Assembly (NCBI GenBank): GCA_009801015.1
Contig: VHZZ01008999.1
Coordinates: forward strand, 1-20,780
Source of the DNA: Silene noctiflora
Taxonomy: Eukaryota; Streptophyta; Magnoliopsida; Caryophyllales; Caryophyllaceae
Reading direction: 5' to 3'
Length of the DNA: 20,780 nucleotides
A program made the translations under genes and the position numbers. Below, one piece after another: positions 1 through 10,260 of the stretch. The notes beneath the pieces are model-generated. The model did not search any database and was not told the DNA's origin. It was given only the letters and a program-made list of their open reading frames with translations. Numbering within the stretch: the first letter of the stretch is position 1; every line of letters starts with the position of its first letter.

Positions 1-257
1 AGGTAGGTCTTATAAATAGGTTAAAAAGTATATATTATAGTATTTTAATGCAGGAACTAAGTCTAAGTAGGATTGTAGGAACTACTGATAAACGTAATCT
101 GAAAGATCCCCTTAAAAGATGAATGAAAATACGAATACAAATACGTGTTGAATCATCATATTAGGGCTTAAAATATTTAGTTACAAGAGAAATTTTTCAT
201 TAATTTCTATTATATTTGTTTTCGATTTTCCATATCAATCTAGTAACGACTTAGACT

Positions 258-263
258 TTTATT
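258..263 (-). promoter_or_regulatory. Candidate poly(A) signal of the LIM gene
   Basis: AATAAA on the minus strand lies about 25 nt past the TAG/TAA end of the LIM coding sequence. It would give a very short 3' UTR, so the real site may lie further left, where I see no better hexamer in the remaining 257 bases. Confidence 0.3.
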
Positions 264-287
264 TCCAAAAACAGAGGCTAAAGAATA

Positions 288-2596
288 TCAATATGCTTTA
301 ACTTCATCCATGCCAAGTTGTCCCTCTAATTCAGGCTGGGTGTCAGCTGGTCCGAGTACGGAGTCACTATCAACCAAGGTTCTCGATGAACAATTCTTTT
401 TAGCGGCAGCAGCAAGAACATGATAATAGTTGCCCTTCTCCATAAAAAGTTGTTGAAAGTGATGCTTGCAATACAACACTCCGTTAAGAGCAGCATATGA
501 TGAATGTGTCAGGGGACATCCTCCTATTGCACACTTAAAGCATGGTTTATGGTAGGATTCTCCTTCCATTGTTATCTAATAAATAATAAAGGTAGCATAA
601 ATATTAAGGTTTTTATAAAATAATTTTATAATTATATATCCAATCATTTTTTTATGGTATACCAAAAGCCAAAAAATGAGAGATGGTATGCCTTATAAAT
701 AATTGAAACGAAAGATGACGAAATGACTAAAATGGCTAGATAAGAAAGCGTAAACTTTTCATTGGAATGACGGAAACAAATAGTTATAATATGGGTGATT
801 GGTTAGTCTGACGATAACTTTGTTCTCTAGTATATTAGACAAAAGTTATTGTGAAGCTTTACCTAGAAAATTTGTGATTGTATAATAAATAAGACTTTTG
901 TTAACGATCAACTTACTAACCTTCTCAAATGGGTACACGGTCTTGTGACAAGTTGGACATTTCTCTTGAGTTCCACAGAACAAGGCAGATAATTTATTGG
1001 GTGTCTTACTCTGGTGAATAATAATGAAAATAAAAATTATGCATAAACGAATTAATACAAAGAAGATAAGTGTATCCATGAGTTGTGATAAATTGGGCAG
1101 CACAATAAGGATAAATACTTACATATTCACTTTGCTTATCTGTTTTTACCCCTACAAAATAAAAACGGAGAATTGTTAAGAACATTAAATAATTAAGGGA
1201 GCATTTGTATTGTTGTCACATTTAAGTGAATGGTCTAATTTTCCATAATTTCAATTTTGTATACTTTTTCAATTTAGTTGACTAAAACTTTCTGGAGAAA
1301 TTGAAGCTCCTATGACAATTACTCATATAACGTGTCAATTCACCACCAAAAACACCTTGGTTATTCCCACTTTCCACATGATTCAATTACTAGTTTACTA
1401 CATTATCCCAAACAAGTTCAAGCAATTCACCCGAATTGTATATATGTTTTTAACTACATAAAATATAAATCCTCCATGACTTCAATGTTGTACATCAACC
1501 AAATAAGCATGGATAATTAATGGGTGTTATTTTTACTCAATATAGTACATTTTTCCAATATTACTACAAAAGAAGTACTACAAAAGAAGCAAGGAAAGAA
1601 GAAAAACAAAAAAAAGAAAGAAGTTCACGCAGTACAGCATCCACCAACATTCATCTCCCCCTACAACCACCCTTGCTAGCCACATGCATCTCGACGACCA
1701 ACATTTCTCCGACCGTCGTCCAATGACGGCCTCCCCCACCGGCGAAGAACCTAATTGAACTCGTCGTCGACGCAATAAGTTATCTCCGAAACTAAACCCC
1801 ATCAGTCCCTTCACCACCTCACGCCCTTCCCCGATTCCGACCATAGCCAACATCGATCCTCCACTGGCCACTCGACTACCCCCTGCATCGGCGCTACCCC
1901 TGACCACCACGAACCACCTAACCCACCTTAATAATACCGAAACCGTAAATAAAACAAAAATAATCAAAAAATTGGAATACAACACTAATTTCATCTATAA
2001 TTTTTAAGTAACGAATCAAACACGTGTTTTACATTCAAATTATGGTTGATAATTGAAGAAATATGATCAATTCAAGAGGTTGTATGGTTAGAATTTGAGA
2101 GAATTTAGTTTATGGTGGGTCATAGATCAAGGGTATGTAAATGGAAAATTATATGCAAAAAGTTGAAATGAGTAAAATGTGTGTTTTTGTCAATAGAGAA
2201 TGAAATAAAACATCATATGACATATTACCTGAGTGAAAATTCTTTCTAAAATCTCCAGACTCTTTGAAAAGTTGTTCAAAATGTGTTTTGCAGTAAAGAA
2301 CTCCATCCATTGAGGAGTAGTTGCTCATCTATCATAAATCAAATTACAATTATGCATACATTAATAATTTCATAATTATTATTCGTATCATATATATAAT
2401 AAAAAAGTAGCATATTTTATTTAGAGACTATCACAATTAAAGAATTTGAAGAAATGTGTACCACAAGAGTTCCTTTGCAGTGAGTGCATTTAAAACACGA
2501 CTTATGATAAATTATTCCATCAGCTGTAAGAAGATCATTGAAGTATACAGTTTTATCACAAGCCTTGCATTTATCAAGAGTTCCGGTAAATGCCAT
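288..2596 (-). CDS. PLIM2: LIM-domain actin-binding protein, PLIM2 type (5 exons)
   Basis: Coding exons on the minus strand are 2596-2462, 2328-2229, 1151-1123, 1010-921 and 575-288. The phases join exactly to 642 nt, giving 213 aa, a normal length for plant two-LIM proteins. The start is MAFTGTLDKCKACDKTVY. LIM1 zinc ligands are all present (C10, C13, H31, C34, C37, C40, C58, H61). LIM2 has the plant pattern with a four-residue spacer (C106, C109, H127, C130, C133, C138, C154, H157). The linker carries a KTPNKLSALF stretch, and the roughly 40-residue C-terminal tail is variable. Plant LIM proteins of this type bind and bundle actin filaments; the PLIM2 group is mostly expressed in pollen (family knowledge). 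Assignment to PLIM2 and not WLIM rests on the N-terminus and the CPLTHSSYAALNGVLYC segment. Introns run 2461-2329, 2228-1152, 1122-1011 and 920-576. A second donor sits four bases after exon 4 (see findings). Confidence 0.93.
1152..2228 (-). other. LIM gene intron 2 with a GC-rich island
   Basis: This is the longest LIM intron (about 1.08 kb). Most of it is AT-rich, but about 1640-1925 is clearly richer in C and CCACC-type words than the rest of the intron. That island opens a chance 138-codon frame on the minus strand that is rich in Gly, Val, Ser and Arg and resembles no family I know. It shares the word ccaccacgaaccacc with the transposon interior near 12621. It may be a captured or repeat-derived insertion; no terminal repeats were found. 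Confidence 0.4.
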
Positions 2597-3150
2597 ATTT
2601 TCACCTTTTCTATTTATATTACTAAGTATTTCTCTAAATGATTTTTCTCAATTGAGTTTTATTTACCAGGGGATGGATGATGATCAAGAACACTAATTGA
2701 TCATTCAATTTCCCCTAATAAACAGATTATTCTATGAGGCAACCTTTATTTTTATTTTTTTATTTTTTTTTGTTTTTTTTTTTATATGGCTACCTTAATC
2801 TCAAATATTTTTAAAGCTTTAAAGAGACATTTATGTCTTTATCTTTTAAAGAAAATATTACTCAAAACATCCTAAATTTTGAGGTGAGAATTCAAAGGTA
2901 AAGCAAAAAATGTGGAAGTCAAAAATGAAAGGTTGTGTGGTTCCTTCCAAATCAAACGATGGAAATTTAATATGAAACCCAACTATATTGCTATTTTTGT
3001 ATTCTAGCATAACTCTCTTGTAAGTCGATAACATGATAAGTTATTGTGAAACTTATCTCGTAACAAAGGTACATACTAAATATGAAAGACAACAAAATAC
3101 AATAAAGACTAACATATAAAAACGAGTATCAATTAAAAGTGTCACGAATA
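2597..3150. other. LIM gene 5' flank
   Basis: AT-rich sequence upstream of the LIM start, with a T-rich run at about 2742-2785. It presumably holds the 5' UTR and promoter, but no confident core promoter can be picked: the only TATAAATA-like word (about 2610-2618, minus strand) is too near the ATG to be a normal TATA box. No coding exon is seen. Confidence 0.4.
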
Positions 3151-3268
3151 CTACAATCATTATTCATTGTAAGAGTACATTAAAAGAGCGATAAAAATAG
3201 AAAAAACAAAGAAAAAAAGTCACATTTTTTATCCACGGATGTGCTCTTACAATGAATAATTATTGTAG
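3151..3268. mobile_element. Small inverted-repeat MITE (118 bp)
   Basis: The left arm 3151-3180 begins CTACAATCATTATTCATTG and the right arm 3239-3268 is its reverse complement over 30 bp with about two mismatches. The spacer is only 58 bp and A-rich. The structure fits a miniature inverted-repeat element or a foldback. No target-site duplication is evident at either edge, so the superfamily is open. Confidence 0.6.
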
Positions 3269-3271
3269 ACG

Positions 3272-3352
3272 ATCTCATATAACAACTTGTGTGACCTAAA
3301 ATTCTATTTCTCATCTCATATAAGAACTTGTGTGGCCTAAAATTCTATTTCC
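3272..3352. repeat. Tandem repeat, two copies, period 41 bp
   Basis: The unit beginning atctcatataacaacttgtg at 3272 recurs at 3313 as atctcatataagaacttgtg, and both run on through cctaaaattctattt with only a few differences. It directly abuts the inverted-repeat element at 3151-3268. Confidence 0.75.
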
Positions 3353-3510
3353 GTTGTATTAGTTACCAAGGTAAAAATATTTATATCACATATTGATTTC
3401 GTGCTAGAACATTATAAAAAAAAAAGCATTGCGAATTACATCGCCAGTATTACACAATTCACAAACCATGTATAAGAATTGCACGCAAATAATTTATCGA
3501 AGCATTTTGC

Positions 3511-3516
3511 TTTATT
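3511..3516 (-). promoter_or_regulatory. Candidate poly(A) signal of the AtuA-like gene
   Basis: AATAAA on the minus strand lies about 130 nt downstream of the AtuA-like stop codon, a plausible 3' UTR distance. The poly-T tract near 3532-3550 (poly-A in the sense strand) lies between stop and signal. Confidence 0.35.
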
Positions 3517-3598
3517 CCAAAATATACAACATGTTTTTTTTTTTTTTTTGGGTACATATGAGGGTCGAACCTGAAATATATAATATGTGAAAATACTT

Positions 3599-3659
3599 GC
3601 TTTGGAATAGAAACCAAGGCAATACAAGGTGTTTTGGAATGGAATCTAAGGCAACACAA
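3599..3659. repeat. Imperfect 32-bp tandem duplication over the AtuA-like stop codon
   Basis: The stretch 3599-3627 and the stretch 3631-3659 match at about 24 of 29 positions (core tttggaat...aaggcaa.acaa). The copy at 3631-3659 contains the last codons and the TAG of the AtuA-like gene; the other lies just downstream in its 3' UTR. The reading frame is not disturbed. Confidence 0.65.
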
Positions 3660-6600
3660 CTTGCTGGGATAGTATGATATCAGAAATGGTCTTTCCATGG
3701 CGGTCAATCCTCCGAGAGCAATTAACACCACTGTCAAGAATATTGCGAACGACGACATTCAGAGATCTGATCCCTTTAACATCATAAATCTCCACTTTTA
3801 CATTTTCTGCAACCCATTTATCTCTCTTCTGAATATAGTCTGCTGCAGGAAAGGGAGCAGGATTCAAGAGAGGAGCTAGAACATCCTTTACCCATTGCGT
3901 GGTTATGATCGTCTTTAACCTCATGATGTCCGAGGGGAAATGTGGGATTATCGAGAAGTTAATGTCGTTCCCTTTATCTCCGACCCTGCTATGCGCAACT
4001 TCATAGAGTGAAACTTTCTTGCCAGAAGGTGCAGGTGACAGTTGATGTTCATTTGATAGAGTTTCTGGGTTTTGACTGTATAAGTCATCGAGCTTGACTG
4101 GTAATGGGAATTTGAGCGATACAGATGCTTGAGTCTTGGGTTTCTTCGGGTTACCGTGATGTTCATTCTGTGTGGTACTCGTGTCTGTGCTTTTAGCCCC
4201 TATATGCCAGAAGATAGAGTCACGTCCAACCTGCGTAAATTTCATTATTAACATTTTCCTCGTGAATAAAAAGGAATGCAGAAATTGTCTTATTTCCCTC
4301 ATTAAGGGTCACTGGTTTTTCCTGAACTTTTTTCAGTGAGAATTAGGAATCACTAGGTGATTTACGCTTGAACTGCCCAGTTCCAGTCAAATATTGAATG
4401 TACACCATAGAGAGTTCCCATTACTTCGCAATATATAACTTATATAAGTAGCATGGACAAATTAATGAGCCCCTGTACTCTGATCAATGATCATAAGATA
4501 CCACAGTGGAAGATTTTTTTGAAAGCAGCGTACCATTGAAGTTTTTACGCATTTCAGCATACAAAAGTTACAAATTTGAAATTTTAGCACAAAAAATTTC
4601 AGTGACTTTGGGGATGCCGGAGTCAAAATGCATGGATCTGCCAATGATTCCACAGCCAAACAGATACAGTACTGACCACTGAGGATGAAAATGACTGTAA
4701 AAGCACTGCAGAAGGGAATCAAGGAAACATACCAAATGCTTTTCCAGAAGGATTTCTTTACTATGTCCCGAACTGCATTCCAGGGAAAAATATCATGAGA
4801 TTTGAGAATTATCAGTTACAGAACCGTAAGTTCTTCATACATTTCCAAGAAAAAAGTTTGAAATGGGAAATACATACTCAGTTACCTGATTCCACCACAA
4901 CCCGCAGGTCCATTTGTATACAAGGCGGTGAACTCTCTGACGAATTGAACTGCATGTTCCTTTGATTCAAATAACCCATCCATGCGTAGCCTTATATCTC
5001 GGCAGCCAGCTTCCATTGAAGTTAGACTTTCACTGTTCGCCGCTTTCAGACTATCAAATCCGATAATATAAGAAACTATGCAGCTATTTTTATCCGGATA
5101 TGATTCTTCCATCCAGGATCTAACCTGAAAAGGTATTAAATCCATGAGCCTTCATGTCGTATGGTGATAGTTTGTGGGTTCTGGGCTGGACACAAGCCAG
5201 CCCAAAATGAGATATTTTGACCGGTTAACTGGGTATACAAAGCCTGCCTTCTTTATTGAGACCAAATAGTCTGCCCTTACCCCCTCCCCATTCTTTCTAG
5301 CGGACAGCCACCGGCAGGGTAGCGAGATATTTTTAAGCCAGAATATGATTTACCAGATACTCGGCCAGTCTTGCACGTTTTACACATTGGTAACCTCCAT
5401 AAGATATCTCTGCCCACCCTTTCCATCCAGATTCCTGTACCAGACAGAACAAGAACATGAATGAACACGAACAATTCTAGAACAGACAATTTTTAACGCA
5501 TTGTCCTTTGACATATTGATTGCAAGTTTACAACCCAAGAAAGAATACACATCCACATCAGCCAACGAGGACTTCGCCCAGTGAAGTTGAAAAAAGAAAC
5601 TAATAAAGAAATGTCGACTGCTCTCGTAGTCTTGCTCCTATTCAAAGACCCCCAGTTCATGTGCATAGCTTGTAGGATCGTACTTTTACTAAGGGTGTGT
5701 TTGGATAGAGAGATTTAGATGGAAAGGGAGGGGAGGGAATTGGAAGGATGAGAAATCCCTTGTTTGGATAGCAAATGAGAGTAGAGGGAAATGGAGGGGG
5801 AGGGATTTGGAGGAATCCAATTTCCCTCCTCTAAGCCTAATCAAAATCTCTTCACAATAGGTAAGATTTGGAGAGAAATTGTATCCAAACACCCACACTC
5901 CTTTCCCCCTCCCCTTCCCTTCTCTCCCTTTCCCTTCCCTCCTTCCCCCTCCCCTCCCTTTCCCTCCACTTTTGCTATCCAAACACACCCTAAAGAAAAT
6001 AATGATCGGATTAAACCCAATCGCAGTCTTACTTTTTCTTTACCCCTTGTTCAGATATAGATGGATTTGGAGGGAAAGGAAGAGCGCAAATTCCCTAGTT
6101 TGGCTACCAAATTCAGATGAAAGGAAATGGCGGGGAGGGATTCAATTTCCTACCGCCCCTCCCTTTCCCTCAAAATCCCCTAATCCAAAACAAAGGGTTA
6201 ATGATAATGAAAGTCGGTGACTTAAACATGAGCACAATGATACCGTAGAATAACAAAGTACCAAGATAAGGAGCATTGCTCTGGCCGAAAGCTATAGCTG
6301 TGGGCTATGGATCAGAAAGGTAAGGACATGTTCATTACCTTTGGTACTAACTGTAGAAGCTTCTCAGGAGTTGGTGTTTCCGATGGTTTCGCTCCAGTGC
6401 AGAGAATCTTGTTGCTTGATAAGGATTCAAATGTCACATCCCGAATATCTAGGACCTGGCTAACAAGAAATGATATCCTAAATCAGTCGTCTCAAGTCAA
6501 CTCCCAAAGAACAACCTTTAGGATCTATCATACCACATCAGGAGTAATATAAGCACTTGGATCAAATATCTCATAGAGGAGCTGTTGAGCACAAGTACTG

Positions 6601-9160
6601 AAATTCAGAACACCACCGCTGTCATCTGCTTTTGCTACACATACTTGTCCTTTGGAACTTACTTCAGCAAAAGGAAGCGACAAATCTAAAAGACATGACG
6701 GAGATAGATCTCTGTATTTATCTCCTGCATGAAAATAAAGCCTGATGGTTAGATGTAATTGTCGGATGCATGTTATAACACGCAGGATCCTAAGATCCTT
6801 GAACACCGGAACGTTAGATTCCACGTAATTTCCCCTTTATTGTGCTTAAAACATTTTAAACTTTTTTATAATACTAATATTTTAAAAATATTCAACTGGT
6901 TCTAGGTCCGCAGTTGTTAGATATAGTTGTTCAATATAGATTATATAACATGTTAAAGCATTGTAAAATGGAGGAGGAAGACAGTCATAGTCAGTCTTAA
7001 GAATTATGAACATTAAGAACAGACCTGGATGCATAAAGTAACCTCCAGTTATCTGACAACCACATTCCAAAAGGTGACCAGCTAAAGCCCCCTGCGCTAG
7101 CTGCTCCAGGTCATCCCAGTTCCAGCCCAGTTCATAAACCTAAGGGTGATATGTTAGTTCGCTTCTTCCATTCTGGGGCCATACCCGTGTCCACCAAAAC
7201 ATTCAAGAACATGAGTGTATTTGACACTCACCAATTCGACACTTCTAGTACTCTAGTAGAGATACGAAGCATACACTATGGTTTTTGACAATTTAAGCGC
7301 TATGTCTCAAAACATTTCTCCACTTCACCCATAGCTGAGTCTGAGCAACACAGTGATTGAGATGATACAACAAACTACCCACGTACAATAGGTGGGTAGC
7401 GTTAATGAATTGATTTCTGGGTAGTTAAGACTCTGCATTGTTATTTTCGACTTGTTTTTTATTTCATGGAACTATTATCTAGCAGTGATCAACTGATCAC
7501 AAGACCACCCAGTATCTCTATAAGTATATCACAATTAGTAGCTGAGAACACAATTCAAAACAGCTTTTGAGCTCTTAGACATAAATATCGAAGCATTATA
7601 TCCAGGGAAATCAGTTCTAGAGAAGGGTGCAATAGAGACCTTCATTGTTTGTGTTATGCGATGATTTGAGAATTAACTTCATAGAATCTGACATTTCATA
7701 TATCAATGTGCACTCTTGATTTTCCAAGGCATGGAGAAACTCTTACCATTGGACCAAGAAATAGAGCAGCATCTGCTACACGACTGGTAATGACGACGTT
7801 TGGCTTGTATGATTCAAGACACCTGACGATAGGAGCGGCTCCTAGATATGTGCTAATACCCTTCAATATCAGATAGGTGAGTCTAATATCAGGGATAAGC
7901 ATAAGGGATTGTTCTTCAAATTAGAAAGATATACACAAAGAGTAATGTCTTACACCATCCTTGACAAAGCCATTTTTGGTTGGACATCCTAAGCCTGAAT
8001 TACAGGAAAGACAATATGAAAGCAGTGAATTTTCTTCGATTCAGTACTATCAAATTTGACTTTTATAAGGATAGGGTAAACCAAAGTTGTTATGCATGCA
8101 ATAAAACAGCTATTACCTGAATCTTTCAAGTCAATTTCATGAGCAATAGCTACTGTTATGCTGAGCCCCAGGCTGCTGGCAATTGCTAGGACCTTCTGTT
8201 GAGCACCAATTGGATCCACTTCATACGAACAAAGCCGGATCAGACAACATAAATGAACCACGAATCAGATTGACTCATTAATTAAATGTAATACGAAACT
8301 TTGTATATTACTAAAACGCTGCTTACTTGCACCCATGTTTGTAATTATGCATGTTCCTCTCTGCAATGCCAAAGGTAAGAGCATCTGCATCCACTCAGAA
8401 ACTGTATACATATCATATATCAACCTAAGGGAAGAGAAAATCTCAGAAAATGATAGGGAACTACACTACAAGACCATTCCATATTCACTAATCACCCATT
8501 TCAAACTGTTTCTATTTCAATGCAGCAAAAATATTCGCTACTTTTGTGGATCATGTAAACAAAGGAGAATGACTCGTTAAATTGTTTACGCTACTTTTTA
8601 TTGTGAAATAGCGGTCAATTGATGCAATATTCATAATCAGTCATCTATTAATGACTCTCTCCGTGTCCTTAAGACAGAGAAAAGGTAATATATATAGAAC
8701 CTCCCTTACCCTGCCATTTGAGAGCTCTTGAATCATAGGGGTAATGTCTCCAATCAGCATTTAAAGACAGACTACCACAAAATAAAGATTGTCATGGTTC
8801 AGAAACTATGAATGTAAAAAGACATACTGCGTGGATCATAGCCATCTCCCCCTGACTGCGTCTCTTTGTAGCGGTCAGCTAGAGTACGCTCAGCAAGGCA
8901 TTCAAGTACAAGATAATTAAGTTTCTCCACATTTTGAAGCAATTTAAGAGCTGCCCTTGGTCTGTCACCCGAAAATCCAGCTCCGCAACCAATATAAACA
9001 TTATCAAGCCTCCTTTTAGGATTCACTCTCTGAACACATTCATCCAACAATGTCAGTCAATAATAATATATGTAGTAAAGCATGATATGTTGAACTTAGA
9101 TTGTAACCTAACCAGTTTGATCAAACAATTATCGATTTCATCACCGCCTACAGTTTCCAT
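3646..9160 (-). CDS. AtuA-like (DUF1446) acyclic terpene utilisation family protein, 13 exons
   Basis: Minus-strand exons are 9160-9113, 9029-8828, 8401-8327, 8218-8117, 7988-7954, 7860-7747, 7139-7025, 6724-6534, 6455-6339, 5434-5354, 5124-4886, 4772-4733 and 4230-3646. They join to 1944 nt, coding 647 aa, with every junction GT-AG and in phase. Residues about 22-450 are the DUF1446/AtuA core, with VYIGCGAGF, ECLAERTLADRY, GGDGYDPR, ITNMGAMDP, SRVADAALFLGPM, ECGCQITGGYF and FTALYTNGPAG. Residues about 524-640 are the AtuA-type ferredoxin-fold C-terminus, with AHSRVGDKGNDINFSIIPHF and NCSRRIDRHGKT. Bacterial AtuA belongs to the citronellol/geraniol catabolism operon; the role of the plant protein is not established to my knowledge. 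No signal peptide or membrane segment is evident, so a soluble protein is inferred. The start METVGGDEIDNCLIKL is chosen because it splices in frame to the conserved NPKRR segment and resembles what I recall of plant homologues. Confidence 0.93.
5690..5993. mobile_element. Tourist-like (PIF/Harbinger) MITE, 298 bp, in AtuA-like intron 9
   Basis: The element runs 5693-5990 with perfect 16-bp terminal inverted repeats GGGTGTGTTTGGATAG / CTATCCAAACACACCC, flanked by TAA at 5690-5692 and 5991-5993. A 3-bp TAA/TTA duplication with GGGTGTGTTTGG termini is the hallmark of Tourist-like elements. The subterminal regions are purine-rich on the left and pyrimidine-rich on the right. The core TGTTTGGATA also occurs internally (5761-5770) and inverted (5882-5891), suggesting a nested structure. 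Confidence 0.9.
6040..6200. mobile_element. Second Tourist-like MITE, 155 bp, in AtuA-like intron 9
   Basis: The element runs 6043-6197 and is flanked by TTA at 6040-6042 and 6198-6200. Its ends CCCCTTGTT and AACAAAGGG are imperfect inverted repeats, and the similarity continues for about 35 bp (tggatttggagggaaagg against the complement of the right arm). It lies 50 bp from the larger MITE and shares its GGGAAAGG-type subterminal sequence, so the two are probably relatives. Confidence 0.75.
7375..7399. repeat. Short hairpin in AtuA-like intron 6
   Basis: CTACCCAC (7375-7382) is perfectly inverted as GTGGGTAG (7392-7399) with a 9-nt loop. Intron 6 (7746-7140, 607 bp) shows nothing else of note, and this may be chance. 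Confidence 0.4.
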
Positions 9161-9946
9161 CGTCCAATGGATCAATGCACTGTACTCCGAGGGCTAAGCA
9201 AGAAGCTGTATTGGAGAAGATTCTACACAAAACTACCTGATATCATCACAAGAACAACAATAGGATACCAAATTGATTTGAGTCGGCTAACATGAATCGC
9301 CATTTGGAACCGTGAATAATGACAGATCTTACTGAAATAAATTATAAGTTTATCATAGTTGAAAAATGTAAATTATTGAAGCTACAAACTGAGTCGGGTA
9401 AATTTCTTACTAGGAACCCAAGAACCAAAATCTATCCACCCTAATATGTTCAAGTTTCACCATCTCACCTATCAAAGAAGCAAGTGAAAGATAATGCGAC
9501 ATTTTATTGACAAACATTTAAACTGGTCCCATAAAATCGGCTAAAATACACAACCTTAGCTCTATGTTACTCAAGCTCGGTTGCAACTTGCAAGTGTCAG
9601 ACATGACCACAGAGTGTCGGATACAGTTATTTTCCACTAAATTTTCAGTTTTTTAGTCTAAAATAAAGTGTCAAAAGCGTCAACCGACACACGACCAAAG
9701 TGAAATGTCGGGTAACCATAAGTTTAGCCATATATACCCGGATGAAGGAGCAACACTGTCCTACCCATCTAAAAGTCGGGTTTAGGGAAGTCGAGATGTA
9801 CCCAACTTTACCCCTGAACAATTACACAATGACTGTATTTAAATGATCAATTTCCATACTCTTTGCCTACCAATTCAACTTCGAATTCCAACTATAGTCA
9901 AAAAACTTCTATCACTAAAAAACTACAATCAATGCAACAGAACTTC

Positions 9947-9980
<34 letters not shown>

Positions 9981-10260
9981 GGAAATAAAAAGAAAAAACA
10001 GTCTTGGTTCCACAATTCCAAAATTAATTGTTTTTGGTTTTTCCTGGAAATATAAATTGGGATTATGTATGCCCATTAAATCACTAGAGATTATTGAAAA
10101 ATTCAACAGTAAATTGGGTTACGATCAATTTTCATATATAACATCGGTATGATCAAAACATACTAAAATCACAAATTATTAAATAAGACCGTATTATGTC
10201 AGAGTACAAAATGGTTTGAGACGATCCTGATTAAACACTCTACAATAATTACTACCAATA
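9161..10260. other. AtuA-like gene 5' flank
   Basis: This 1.1-kb region upstream of the AtuA-like start should contain its promoter and 5' UTR. No coding exon, clear TATA box or element terminus is seen. Around 9590-9720 the word gtgtcgg and relatives recur without forming a clean array. A (CA)7 run followed by a 20-base A run lies at 9947-9980. Confidence 0.4.
9947..9980 (+). repeat. (CA)7(A)20 simple repeat
   Basis: Seven CA units at 9947-9960 run straight into twenty A at 9961-9980. This could be plain microsatellite sequence or the tail of an old retroposon; no body of a SINE or LINE is recognisable to its left. Confidence 0.85.

Noticed and set aside
1578..1994. 138-codon minus-strand frame as a separate gene
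   Set aside because: It lies inside a LIM intron, is low in complexity, and shows no family motif or promoter context.
2609..2618. TATAAATA word as the LIM gene TATA box
   Set aside because: It is only about 15-20 nt upstream of the start codon, too close for a normal core promoter.
5689..6220. Proline- and glycine-rich open frames on both strands
   Set aside because: They are translations of the purine/pyrimidine-rich arms of the two MITEs.
8690..8765. Possible extra exon of the AtuA-like gene (minus strand reads IGDITPMIQELSNG)
   Set aside because: Exon 2 (ending 8828) splices in phase directly to 8401, which encodes the conserved SEWM...ITNMGA segment. The 8690-8765 stretch has no family match and would not fit.
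8799..9050. Non-ATG start for the AtuA-like protein at a TTG near 9050
   Set aside because: The ATG exon at 9160-9113 splices in phase to 9029 and gives the expected N-terminus; the residues before 9029 are intron.
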